Origin: Chryseobacterium sp. IHB B 17019
GTDB taxonomy: Bacteria > Bacteroidota > Bacteroidia > Flavobacteriales > Weeksellaceae
NCBI RefSeq assembly: GCF_001456155.1
Contig: NZ_CP013293.1
Coordinates: 1,426,001 to 1,490,000, forward strand
Length of the DNA stretch: 64,000 bases
Reading direction: 5' to 3'
The translations under genes were made by a program, and so were the position numbers. Position 1 is the first letter of the stretch. Each line of letters begins with the position of its first letter. This document shows positions 1-7,547 of this stretch, one piece after another. The notes under the pieces were generated by a model, which was given only the letters and a program-made list of their open reading frames with translations, was not told the DNA's origin and did not search any database.

Positions 1-2
1 CA

Positions 3-27
3 GAGATTCTTCGTTCCTCAGAATGAC
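3..27. repeat. Dispersed repeat fragment (CTTCG...CTCAGnATGAC type)
   Basis: A non-coding stretch reads GAGATTCTTCGTTCCTCAG followed by AATGAC. It resembles one arm of the 28-base inverted repeat at 4041-4144. Only one arm is visible, because the window begins here. The rest of the sequence up to the first gene is AT-rich and shows no gene. Confidence 0.35.
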
Positions 28-173
28 AAACTTTGAAAATAATTTAAAGAATAATAAGATTTTTTATGCAAAGATTAAATAATAAAATTTAAAGTTTCAA
101 TACTAAATCTTTGCGTTAAAAAACTACAGTATCAAGCATTAAAACTCAAAACAAAGAACTTTAAACTTTGAAC

Positions 174-977
174 ATGAAATTCCAACATATTTTTAATCTG
201 ATCATTGGAGGAAGTTTATTTTTTTCTCTTTCGAATTGTGCTTCAAATAAACCGGATTCCAATAAAAAATTAATCTGGAGTGATGAATTTAACGGAAAAG
301 GTTTACCCGATTCATCAAAATGGAATTACGATGTCGGAGGAGATGGTTACGGAAATAATGAAGCTCAGTTTTATACTAAAAATAGGTTGGCAAACGCAAG
401 AATGGAAAATGGAAACCTTGTGATTGAAGCCAAAAAAGAAAACTGGGAAAAGAATAAATATACTTCCGCAAGGCTTTTAACGAAGGGAAAATTTTCCTTT
501 CAATATGGAACGGTTGAAGTGCGAGCTAAGCTTCCAAAAGGTCGCGGAACCTGGCCTGCCATCTGGATGATGAGCGAAAATATGAAAAAATGGCCCGATG
601 ACGGTGAATTGGATATCATGGAGCATGTTGGTTTTAATCAGGGATATATCCATGCTTCGGTGCATACAAAAAAGTACAATCACATCATCGGAACCCAGAA
701 AACCGATACGTTGATTGTAAAAGACGCGAGTGAAAAATTCCATGTATACAAAGCAGATTGGACGCCGGAAAAGATTGATGTTTATATTGATGATCAAAAG
801 TTTTTCACTTATGAAAATAAAGAAAAAACATATGAAGCATGGCCGTTTGATCAACCTTATTTTATCATTTTAAATCTGGCGGTCGGAGGATTCTGGGGCG
901 GAAAAGAAGGAATTGATGACAGTATTTTTCCTCAGAAATATTATATAGACTACGTAAGGGTTTATCAAAACAAATAA
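174..977 (+). CDS. GH16 family beta-glucanase lipoprotein
   Basis: Likely endo-beta-1,3(4)-glucanase (laminarinase type) that cuts internal bonds of beta-glucans. The N-terminus is a lipoprotein signal with lipobox LSNC, Cys at residue 22, so it is probably anchored in the outer membrane. The GH16 signature ELDIME lies at residues 145-150; the first Glu is the expected nucleophile and the last the acid/base. An in-frame TTG exists at 168, but the ATG at 174 gives the normal MKF-type signal peptide. Length (267 residues) suits a single catalytic domain with no extra binding module. The next gene, 71 bp downstream, encodes a GH30 enzyme, so the pair probably acts on the same glucan. No susC/susD pair is visible in the window. 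Exact substrate is inference. Confidence 0.9.
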   Translation: MKFQHIFNLIIGGSLFFSLSNCASNKPDSNKKLIWSDEFNGKGLPDSSKWNYDVGGDGYGNNEAQFYTKNRLANARMENGNLVIEAKKENWEKNKYTSARLLTKGKFSFQYGTVEVRAKLPKGRGTWPAIWMMSENMKKWPDDGELDIMEHVGFNQGYIHASVHTKKYNHIIGTQKTDTLIVKDASEKFHVYKADWTPEKIDVYIDDQKFFTYENKEKTYEAWPFDQPYFIILNLAVGGFWGGKEGIDDSIFPQKYYIDYVRVYQNK

Positions 978-993
978 TAGACGTGTCCAAATT

Positions 994-1010
994 CCCCTCC
1001 TCTAAAGGGG
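994..1010. repeat. Short palindrome CCCCT...AGGGG between the glucanases
   Basis: CCCCTCCTCTAAAGGGG forms a small stem of CCCCT with AGGGG. It lies 17 bases after the GH16 stop codon. No T-tract follows, so it is not a standard terminator. It looks like a degenerate copy of a dispersed palindromic element. Confidence 0.35.
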
Positions 1011-1048
1011 TGGTTAATACATTAAAATAGAAAAGAAGAAAAGAAATA

Positions 1049-2488
1049 ATGAAGAAACTAATCGTAAGTTGTTTTGTAGTCGGGATGGCTTTCAATGCAA
1101 ATGCACAACATTACTGGAAAAAGAATGCAGGAAAAACGGCGAAAGTTTTTCTTACCAATTCTAAAACCAATGAAAAAATGGCTGACAAAGGAACGGTAAA
1201 GTTCGAGAAAATGGATCAGCCGAAAGAAACGGATGCCTGTATTTTTGTGGATCCGGATTTTAAATATCAAAAATTAATAGGAATCGGAGGTGCGATCACA
1301 GATGCGTCCGCTGAAACATTTTATAAGCTTCCAAAGAATAAGCAGAAAGAAATTATCGAGGCTTATTATGGAAAAAACGGATTGGGATACACCGTTGTAC
1401 GCACCAATATGAATTCATGCGACTTTTCCAGCGATTCTTATACCTATGTTCAGGATAATGATGCTTCCTTGAAATCTTTTAATGTTGCTCATGATGAAAA
1501 GTATAAAATTCCGATGATTAAAGAGGCTCAAAAGGCAATCGGAAATAATTTTACATTCTATTTTTCGCCGTGGAGTCCACCGGCATGGATGAAATCCAAC
1601 AAGAGTATGTTGAAGGGCGGAAGGTTGGAAAATCAATATTACCAGACTTGGGCAGATTATTATATTAAGTTCATCAAAGAATACGAAAAAAGAGGAATTA
1701 ATGTTTGGGGACTGACTGTTCAGAACGAGCCGATGGCTACACAAACCTGGGAATCATGTATTTATACGGCGGAAGAAGAAGGGGCTTTCCTGAAAAATAA
1801 CCTGGGACCCACGCTTTGGAAAAATGGTTTTAAAGATAAAAAAGTAATGATCTGGGATCACAACAGAGATTTAATTTATCAAAGAGCTACAACAACATTA
1901 AGCGATCCCGAAACTTCAAAATATGCAGCAGGAATCGGCTATCACTGGTACGAAACATGGAATAATAAAACTCAGTTGTTCGACAATTTATTGGAAACGC
2001 AAAGGGCTTTTCCAGATAAGTTTTTGGCGTTTACGGAAGGTTGTAAGGAACAGTTTGATATGTCTAAAATTTACGATGTAAGTTTGGGAGAATTGTACGG
2101 AAGAAATATGCTGAACGATTTCAATAAAGGAACCGCTTTATGGACGGACTGGAACGTTCTTCTTGACGAAACTGGCGGACCAAACCACGTCGGGAATTTC
2201 TGTTTTGCACCCATTATTGCTGATACAAAAACCGGAGAAGTTCATTATACCTATGAATATTATTATGTGGGACACGTTTCAAAATTCATCAAGCCAAAAG
2301 CGCAGAGAATCGGGACCTCATCCAATAGAGCGGCTTTAACCTCAACCACTTTCATGAATGAAAACGGACAGTTAGTGACCGTAATTATGAATGACTCAGA
2401 CAATGACATTGATGCCAATTTGTGGATCGAAGGAATGTCGGCGAAGTTGGCTGCACCGGCACATTCTATACAGACCATAATTTTATAG
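1049..2488 (+). CDS. GH30 family glycoside hydrolase
   Basis: Exported retaining glycosidase of family GH30 (glucosylceramidase / endo-beta-1,6-glucanase group). A Sec signal peptide ends at about residue 19 (NANA-QHYW). The TIM-barrel core carries TVQNEP with the acid/base Glu227 and FTEGC with the nucleophile Glu330. The motif GIGGAITDASA near residue 80 is typical of the group, and the C-terminal about 70 residues form the usual beta-sandwich. There is no T9SS sorting domain. It follows the GH16 gene by 71 bp and is closed by a strong terminator at 2516-2542, so the two form a likely operon. Activity on beta-1,6 branches of laminarin-like or fungal glucan would complement GH16; that is inference. 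Confidence 0.9.
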   Translation: MKKLIVSCFVVGMAFNANAQHYWKKNAGKTAKVFLTNSKTNEKMADKGTVKFEKMDQPKETDACIFVDPDFKYQKLIGIGGAITDASAETFYKLPKNKQKEIIEAYYGKNGLGYTVVRTNMNSCDFSSDSYTYVQDNDASLKSFNVAHDEKYKIPMIKEAQKAIGNNFTFYFSPWSPPAWMKSNKSMLKGGRLENQYYQTWADYYIKFIKEYEKRGINVWGLTVQNEPMATQTWESCIYTAEEEGAFLKNNLGPTLWKNGFKDKKVMIWDHNRDLIYQRATTTLSDPETSKYAAGIGYHWYETWNNKTQLFDNLLETQRAFPDKFLAFTEGCKEQFDMSKIYDVSLGELYGRNMLNDFNKGTALWTDWNVLLDETGGPNHVGNFCFAPIIADTKTGEVHYTYEYYYVGHVSKFIKPKAQRIGTSSNRAALTSTTFMNENGQLVTVIMNDSDNDIDANLWIEGMSAKLAAPAHSIQTIIL

Positions 2489-2515
2489 ACTTCATATTAA
2501 CATTATTTTTTAAGG

Positions 2516-2542
2516 ATTCGCGGCACCGAAGGTGCCGCGAAT
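2516..2542 (+). terminator. Rho-independent terminator after GH30
   Basis: A perfect 12-bp GC-rich stem, ATTCGCGGCACC with GGTGCCGCGAAT, has a 3-base GAA loop and is followed by TTGTTTT. It lies 28 bases after the GH30 stop codon. Confidence 0.85.
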
Positions 2543-2593
2543 TTGTTTTCAATTGTTATTAAATTAAGAAGTTTTACCTATTTGGAACAAAAA

Positions 2594-2619
2594 ACCGGAA
2601 CAAATTAATTTATTCCGGT
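2594..2619 (-). terminator. Terminator of fabI
   Basis: ACCGGAA and TTCCGGT pair around a 12-base loop. On the minus strand the stem is followed by a run of T. It sits 28 bases beyond the fabI stop codon. Confidence 0.75.
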
Positions 2620-2646
2620 CTATCTTATTTTAAAATAAATTATTTA

Positions 2647-3462
2647 CTATTTATTTTCTGTGTCATACTTTTTAACAACCTTTTCTGTAACCCCCGTACT
2701 GCTGAAACCTCCGTCGTGGAAAAGATTCTGCATGGTTACTTTTTTAGTAAGGTCTGAGAACATGCTTACACAATAGTTGGCACAGTCAAGGGCTGTAGCA
2801 TTTCCTAGTGGCGACATATCTTCTGCGTATCCAAGGAAACCTCCGAAACCTTTCACACCGCTACCTGCAGTGGTAGGAGTAGGAGATTGTGAAATGGTAT
2901 TTACCCTCACTTTTTTCTCGCCCCAATAATATCCGAAAGTTCTTGTAATACTTTCCAAATAAGCTTTGTTATCGGCCATGTCGTTGTAATCTGCGAAAGT
3001 TCTCTGAGCGGCGATGTAAGTAAGCGCTAAGATACTTCCCCATTCATTCATACAGTTTTTTTCCCAAGCCACACGCATTACTTTGTGGAAAGAAACAGCG
3101 GATACATCCCAGCCTTTTTCCAACCAGTCGTAGTTCATTTCTGTATAATGTTTTCCTTTTCTCACGTTCACGGACATACCGATAGAGTGAAGGATGAAAT
3201 CAATTTTACCAAATTTTGCAATGGCAGCGTCAAAAAGTTTTTCCAGATCTTCTATAGAAGTAGCATCTGCACCTACTGTTTCAGAGCCTGTTTTTTCTGC
3301 TAAAGCATTAAGTTCTCCCATTCTCATTGCGATAGGAGCATTAGATAAGATAAATTCAGCACCTTCTTCATGACATCTTTCTGCAACTTTCCAAGCGATC
3401 GATTGTTCATTAAGGGCTCCAAAAATAATTCCCTTTTTGCCTTTAAGTAAACCGTATGACAT
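2647..3462 (-). CDS. fabI: Enoyl-[acyl-carrier-protein] reductase FabI
   Basis: Catalyses the last step of each fatty-acid elongation cycle: NADH-dependent reduction of trans-2-enoyl-ACP. It is a cytosolic short-chain-dehydrogenase fold protein of 271 residues, a usual FabI length. The N-terminal nucleotide-binding stretch is GIIFGALNEQSIAW. The FabI-type catalytic pair Tyr159-x6-Lys166 is in YNDMADNK, and a second FabI tyrosine is at 149. The gene stands alone with its own terminator (2594-2619). A TAnnTTTG-type box on the minus strand at 3487-3494 lies 24 bases before the start codon. Confidence 0.95.
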   Translation of the reverse strand: MSYGLLKGKKGIIFGALNEQSIAWKVAERCHEEGAEFILSNAPIAMRMGELNALAEKTGSETVGADATSIEDLEKLFDAAIAKFGKIDFILHSIGMSVNVRKGKHYTEMNYDWLEKGWDVSAVSFHKVMRVAWEKNCMNEWGSILALTYIAAQRTFADYNDMADNKAYLESITRTFGYYWGEKKVRVNTISQSPTPTTAGSGVKGFGGFLGYAEDMSPLGNATALDCANYCVSMFSDLTKKVTMQNLFHDGGFSSTGVTEKVVKKYDTENK

Positions 3463-3486
3463 ATTTTTTAATGTTTATTAATAATA

Positions 3487-3494
3487 CAAATGTA
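3487..3494 (-). promoter_or_regulatory. Bacteroidota -7 element for fabI
   Basis: The minus strand reads TACATTTG, matching TAnnTTTG, 24 bases upstream of the fabI ATG. I see no clear -33 TTTG, so support comes from the -7 match and position only. Confidence 0.5.
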
Positions 3495-3519
3495 ACAATA
3501 ATTTGCGTTTACACATAAT

Positions 3520-3554
3520 AAAAACGGAGCCTTATATAAAAAGACTCCGTTTTT
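3520..3554 (-). terminator. Terminator of the small amphipathic protein gene
   Basis: AAAAACGGAG pairs perfectly with CTCCGTTTTT around a 15-base AT-rich loop. On the minus strand it follows the gene at 3582-3881 by 27 bases. The stem is symmetrical enough to work on both strands. Confidence 0.75.
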
Positions 3555-3581
3555 CTTGAAAATATTTATCTGACTGAAATT

Positions 3582-3881
3582 TTAATTGGTTTTCTTGTTC
3601 CATTCCGCTTTTACATCCTCTGCCGCATCTTTAGTTTTTTCCCAGGCGTCGTTTGCCTTATCTTTTACATCTTCCCAGGCATCGGATACATTGTTTTTTA
3701 CTCTGTCGAACCAGTCTTCCTGTTGGGCTTCTTCATCATTGGCTCGTTTTTCATTGATATAATCCTTTGCCCTGTCAGCTAACTCATCAACTTTCCATTT
3801 TGCATTGTCTGCTGCGTTCTTTAGAGAGTTTTCAGTATTGTTAACTGCATTTTCCGCTTTGTTGTATTCTGAATTGTTCAT
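3582..3881 (-). CDS. Small charged helical protein, stress-protein-like
   Basis: A 99-residue protein rich in Ala, Asp, Glu, Lys, Asn and Trp, without signal peptide or membrane segment. The second half repeats a roughly 11-residue helical unit: VSDAWEDVKD, ANDAWEKTKD, AEDVKAEWNK. This resembles LEA/apolipophorin-like or CsbD-like bacterial stress proteins, but no family motif is decisive. An upstream in-frame ATG at 3917 would add 12 residues that do not fit the pattern (MFNLYQHTKYLI). I take the ATG at 3881. It has its own terminator. A role in osmotic or desiccation stress is a guess. Confidence 0.7.
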   Translation of the reverse strand: MNNSEYNKAENAVNNTENSLKNAADNAKWKVDELADRAKDYINEKRANDEEAQQEDWFDRVKNNVSDAWEDVKDKANDAWEKTKDAAEDVKAEWNKKTN

Positions 3882-4040
3882 AATTAAATATTTAGTGTGT
3901 TGATATAAATTAAACAAGAACCATTCCTAAAATTTTTATTCGCTGTTAAACTTTTCATAAAACTTTTTTGCTGTGATTTTATAAAACAATTTAATTTTGA
4001 GTTAAATTAATAAGACAATTTTTTTTACTAAATTAAAGCT

Positions 4041-4144
4041 TTGAGATCGCTTCGACTTTGCTCAGGATGACCTTGCTAATACTACCTTTATAATAAGTAT
4101 ATAATTTACCAATGTAATCCTGAGCAAAGTCGAAGGGATCTCAA
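4041..4144. repeat. 28-base inverted repeat (GAGATCnCTTCGACTTTGCTCAGGAT family)
   Basis: The arms 4041-4068 and 4117-4144 are reverse complements at 27 of 28 positions and are separated by 48 AT-rich bases. The right arm ends 26 bases before the tag start codon. Related single arms occur at 3-27 and 33873-33893. This looks like a dispersed palindromic repeat with no coding content. Confidence 0.8.
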
Positions 4145-4170
4145 CAGCAAACAACATTAAAATCAAATCC

Positions 4171-4725
4171 ATGGAAAAAATACGTTGCAGCTGGTGCGAA
4201 AAAGACGATCTCTACAGAAAATATCATGATGAAGAGTGGGGAAAACCTGTTTATGAGGACGATAAAATCTTTGAATTTTTAATTCTTGAAAGCTTTCAGG
4301 CAGGTTTGAGCTGGTATACTATTCTTTCCAAAAGGGAAAATTTCAGGAAAGCTTTTGATCAGTTTAATTATAAGAAAATTGCAGATTATTCAGAAGAAAA
4401 AGTAGAAGAGTTGATGCAAAATCCGGGGATTATTCGGAATAGGCTTAAAATTTTAGCAACAATAAATAATGCACAAAAATTTTTAGAAGTTCAAAAAGAA
4501 TTCGGAAGTTTTTCAAAATATATCTGGAGTTTTGTAAACGGGAAACCTATTGACAATCATCCGAAAACGACAAAAGATGTTCCTGCAACCACCGAAATAT
4601 CAGATTCTTTAGCAAAAGATTTAAAAAAGAGAGGTTTCAAATTTATGGGCTCAACTGTGGTCTACGCGCATATGCAGGCAACCGGAATGGTGAATGATCA
4701 TGTTGAAAATTGTTTCATCAGATAG
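4171..4725 (+). CDS. tag: DNA-3-methyladenine glycosylase I
   Basis: Removes 3-methyladenine from alkylated DNA as the first step of base-excision repair. The 184 residues match the Tag family closely. The zinc ligands of the E. coli enzyme (Cys4, His17, His175, Cys179) appear here as Cys6, His19, His177 and Cys181, a constant shift of two. The conserved Glu (LILESFQAGLSW, Glu40) is also present. The gene stands alone. A 28-base inverted repeat ends just upstream, so its promoter is either inside or next to that repeat. Confidence 0.95.
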   Translation: MEKIRCSWCEKDDLYRKYHDEEWGKPVYEDDKIFEFLILESFQAGLSWYTILSKRENFRKAFDQFNYKKIADYSEEKVEELMQNPGIIRNRLKILATINNAQKFLEVQKEFGSFSKYIWSFVNGKPIDNHPKTTKDVPATTEISDSLAKDLKKRGFKFMGSTVVYAHMQATGMVNDHVENCFIR

Positions 4726-4956
4726 TGATAAATTATATTTTATTCAATTTAAAGTGATGTTTTTTAAAAATTACACAAAATTTTTAACCTTAAAAAAAAC
4801 TTAAAAAATGACTTAAACATGCTTATAGCTGATTTTGTGGTATCGAATTAATTCTATGATTTCGATCATTAAACAGTGAATAATCAACCATTTACTCACT
4901 ATTGTGTGTTATATTATTGATTTCGTAAAAAAAATATTGTTTTATTGAAAATTTAC

Positions 4957-4964
4957 TATATTTG
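4957..4964 (+). promoter_or_regulatory. Bacteroidota -7 element for the YadA-head protein gene
   Basis: TATATTTG matches TAnnTTTG, 32 bases before the ATG at 4997. An ATTG at 4936-4939 is a possible -33 element. The 230 bases upstream, back to tag, are very AT-rich and show no gene. Confidence 0.6.
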
Positions 4965-4996
4965 CACCACGAAAATAATAAACTATTAAACCTGAA

Positions 4997-6373
4997 ATGC
5001 AAATAAAATCAAAACTTAAGTGGGGAATTTCTTTTTTCTTATTAATTAATTTTTCTTTTATATATGCTCAAGTTGGGATCGGTACACCTAATCCAAACCC
5101 TTCTGCAATGCTTGAGATTAGTTCTAAAAACAAAGGCGTTTTATTTCCAAGTATAGCTTTAACATCAATTACAGATAATATAACAGTGCCTTCCCCAGCC
5201 AACGGCTTGATAGTTTGGAATGACGGACAAGGGGGATTAGCAGAAATGGGATTCTATTACTGGAATAACCTGAGATGGAACATGCTTTCTGTGGTGAGTG
5301 TAAACGGAATAAATGGAGGAGGAAGCCCTGCCAATACAGGCTGGAATTCAACAGGAACCAATAGCGGAACCTATGCAGGAGCCAATACTACACTGGCTTT
5401 GGGAACAAATACTTTGGATGATTTGGTTTTTAAAGTTAATTCCAATATTATGGGAAGGTTAGGAGTGTACAATTCCATAAGTTTTGGAGCTGGGGCCAGC
5501 GCTTTTCAAAACGGGATTGCACTGGGAACGTCCAGCACAGCCTATCAGGGAATTTCGATCGGAAATAACGCAAGTGTAACAGCCAATGAAGCTGTGGCTT
5601 TGGGGGAACTTTCGAAGGTTTCGGGATTTCGTTCAATCGCTTTGGGGTACAATGCAAATGTGACAGTAAATGAGTCTTCCGCCATCGGAAATAACGCCAC
5701 AGCTTCCGGATTTCAATCTACCGCGGTCGGTTACAACGCAAAAACAACAGCCAATGAATCTTCAGCTTTAGGGAACAATTCTTTAGCAGCAGGTTTCCAG
5801 TCGATTGCATTAGGTTATAATGCAAAAACAAGTTCTAACAGCGAAACGGCTATTGGATACGGTTCTCTAACAAATGGGGAACATTCTACAGCAATAGGAT
5901 CGGGTGCTTCGGCGACAGGACAGAATTCTACAGCAATAGGTTATCACGCCTCAACTTCGCAATATAATGCGATAGTTCTGGGTGACAATAATGCGAATAT
6001 CGGAATCGGGACTTCTACACCGAATGTGAATGCAAAAATTGATATCAACGGTCAGTATAAGCTGGGTGATAAAGGGACAGTCAACAAAAACCAAATCAGT
6101 TTTGAAGTTTGGCCAAGTGTTTCAATCAACAACCTTCCAAGTGGAAAATCAGCTACAATGAACATTACAATCCCTTCAACATTGGTTCCCAATTCTACCA
6201 GAGCAACAATTGTGGTAACGCCGGCAGGAGATTTTGCAGGAAATTCTACATTTTCAATTTCAAACCCAAGAATGACTTCCACATCAAATATCGTAATAAA
6301 TCTTACCAATATTTCAGGGAATGCGGAGAGTTTGTACTCCTCACATTTTTATGTAACTGTCAATGAATTTTAA
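4997..6373 (+). CDS. Secreted surface protein with YadA-head-like repeats
   Basis: A 458-residue exported protein of unknown function. The signal peptide ends after FIYAQ (about residue 25). The mature protein starts with VGIGTPNPNPSAMLEI, and the related IGIGTSTPNVNAKIDI recurs at about residue 335. Between residues about 165 and 325 run some ten units of 14-16 residues of the type AxAxGxxSxAIGxxA (for example STAVGYNAKTTANESSALG). These are typical left-handed beta-roll YadA/Hep_Hag head repeats. Unlike true trimeric autotransporters there is no stalk or C-terminal membrane anchor. There is also no obvious T9SS tail; the last 110 residues look like a beta-sandwich. It could be an adhesin or fibre-like surface protein. 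Confidence 0.75.
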   Translation: MQIKSKLKWGISFFLLINFSFIYAQVGIGTPNPNPSAMLEISSKNKGVLFPSIALTSITDNITVPSPANGLIVWNDGQGGLAEMGFYYWNNLRWNMLSVVSVNGINGGGSPANTGWNSTGTNSGTYAGANTTLALGTNTLDDLVFKVNSNIMGRLGVYNSISFGAGASAFQNGIALGTSSTAYQGISIGNNASVTANEAVALGELSKVSGFRSIALGYNANVTVNESSAIGNNATASGFQSTAVGYNAKTTANESSALGNNSLAAGFQSIALGYNAKTSSNSETAIGYGSLTNGEHSTAIGSGASATGQNSTAIGYHASTSQYNAIVLGDNNANIGIGTSTPNVNAKIDINGQYKLGDKGTVNKNQISFEVWPSVSINNLPSGKSATMNITIPSTLVPNSTRATIVVTPAGDFAGNSTFSISNPRMTSTSNIVINLTNISGNAESLYSSHFYVTVNEF

Positions 6374-6456
6374 TAGAATTAAATAAAAATACAAGGGCAA
6401 AAACACAATATTTTGCTTCTAACTTAGATTTAGAAGTTAATGGTTTCTTAGTTAGA

Positions 6457-6485
6457 CAAAAGACTCTCGATTTGAGAGCCTTTTG
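6457..6485. terminator. Shared bidirectional terminator
   Basis: CAAAAGACTCTC pairs with GAGAGCCTTTTG (one mismatch) around a 5-base loop. It lies between the convergent YadA-head gene and the nucleoside phosphorylase gene and has T-rich sequence on one side and A-rich on the other. Confidence 0.65.
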
Positions 6486-6504
6486 TTGTTTTAAATTAAT
6501 AATT

Positions 6505-7359
6505 TTATTTAATAATTCTATCCAAAACCCAGGTAATCAAATTCTTTTCAGAAGCATGGTGATCTGCAGAAAATTCACCGCGTCTTCTGTTGGCAATAAC
6601 GTTGTTTACGGTAATCGCTTGATGACCTAAAAGTTTAGATAAAGCATAAATTGCTGACGTTTCCATTTCAAAATTTGTAACTCCGAGATCATTTAAAGTT
6701 TCCAAAAACTTATCATCAATGGCCTTTAAACGAAGCTGTCGACCCTGTGGAGCATAAAACCCCGGAAAAGTGGCTGTATTTCCGTGATATTTTGCGTCTT
6801 TGTACAATTCTCCCAATTCCTCCGACCAGTCTGCAAAATAAAGCATCGGCTTAATTTTCTGATATGGGAATTTTTCTAGAAAATTTCTTGAAAACTCGTT
6901 TTCAAATTCATAATCCTGATAAAAATGCATCAAGCCATCCAGTCCCACAACATTTTGAGTTACCAGCATATTATCAACCTGAACATCAGGATTTACACTT
7001 CCGCAGGTTCCCATCCTAAAAAGTTGCAACGCAGAATGTTTTGTTTTAAACTCTTTATTTTTGAGATCAATATTCACCAGCGCATCAAGCTCATTCATCA
7101 CAATATCAATGTTTTCCGTACCAATTCCGGTGGACATTACTGTAATTCTTTCTCCACGCAAAGTTCCTGTATGAGTATAAAATTCTCTTTTATTTTTCTT
7201 AATTTCTACGGTATCAAAATATTTTGAAACTTTCGCTACACGATCCGGATCGCCCACAAGGATGATTTTTTCGGCAATATCTTCGGGAAGAAGATTGAGG
7301 TGATAAACACTTCCGTCTTCGTTCAGCACAAGCTCTGAAGCAGCAAGTTTATTGAGCAT
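6505..7359 (-). CDS. Nucleoside phosphorylase (uridine phosphorylase-like)
   Basis: Cleaves nucleosides with phosphate to free base and ribose-1-phosphate, a pyrimidine/purine salvage step in the cytosol. The 284-residue protein has the PNP/UDP family phosphate loop GDPDRV (about residue 36), MSTGIGTENIDIVMNEL (about 75-91) and the substrate-site segment FEMETSAIYAL (about 230). The FxMExS motif contacts the ribose. The order of motifs favours uridine phosphorylase, but a purine nucleoside phosphorylase cannot be excluded from sequence alone. It is a single gene, convergent with its left neighbour. Confidence 0.85.
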   Translation of the reverse strand: MLNKLAASELVLNEDGSVYHLNLLPEDIAEKIILVGDPDRVAKVSKYFDTVEIKKNKREFYTHTGTLRGERITVMSTGIGTENIDIVMNELDALVNIDLKNKEFKTKHSALQLFRMGTCGSVNPDVQVDNMLVTQNVVGLDGLMHFYQDYEFENEFSRNFLEKFPYQKIKPMLYFADWSEELGELYKDAKYHGNTATFPGFYAPQGRQLRLKAIDDKFLETLNDLGVTNFEMETSAIYALSKLLGHQAITVNNVIANRRRGEFSADHHASEKNLITWVLDRIIK

Positions 7360-7526
7360 ACATATATTTTTATAGTTAATACTTAATTTAAAACAAATTA
7401 AAACACAAAGTACACAAAAATTCCTCAGAAAATAAAAACGCGGCTATATTAAATTAATAAAAAGTCCTCAACCAAAATATAATCATTATTTAATCCTGAA
7501 TTAAAATTACGGTAACGTCGGATTAA

Positions 7527-7534
7527 TAGTTTTG
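7527..7534 (+). promoter_or_regulatory. Bacteroidota -7 element for the di-heme peroxidase
   Basis: TAGTTTTG matches TAnnTTTG 13 bases before the ATG at 7548. The -33 region is not convincing. Confidence 0.5.
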
Positions 7535-7547
7535 TGCAAAAAATTTA

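Noticed and set aside
168-173. TTG start for the GH16 gene
   Set aside because: The ATG at 174 gives a normal lipoprotein signal; the TTG adds only two residues.
5550-5970. Repeats in the surface-protein gene as a possible array
   Set aside because: They are degenerate, in frame and match the protein-level YadA-head pattern.
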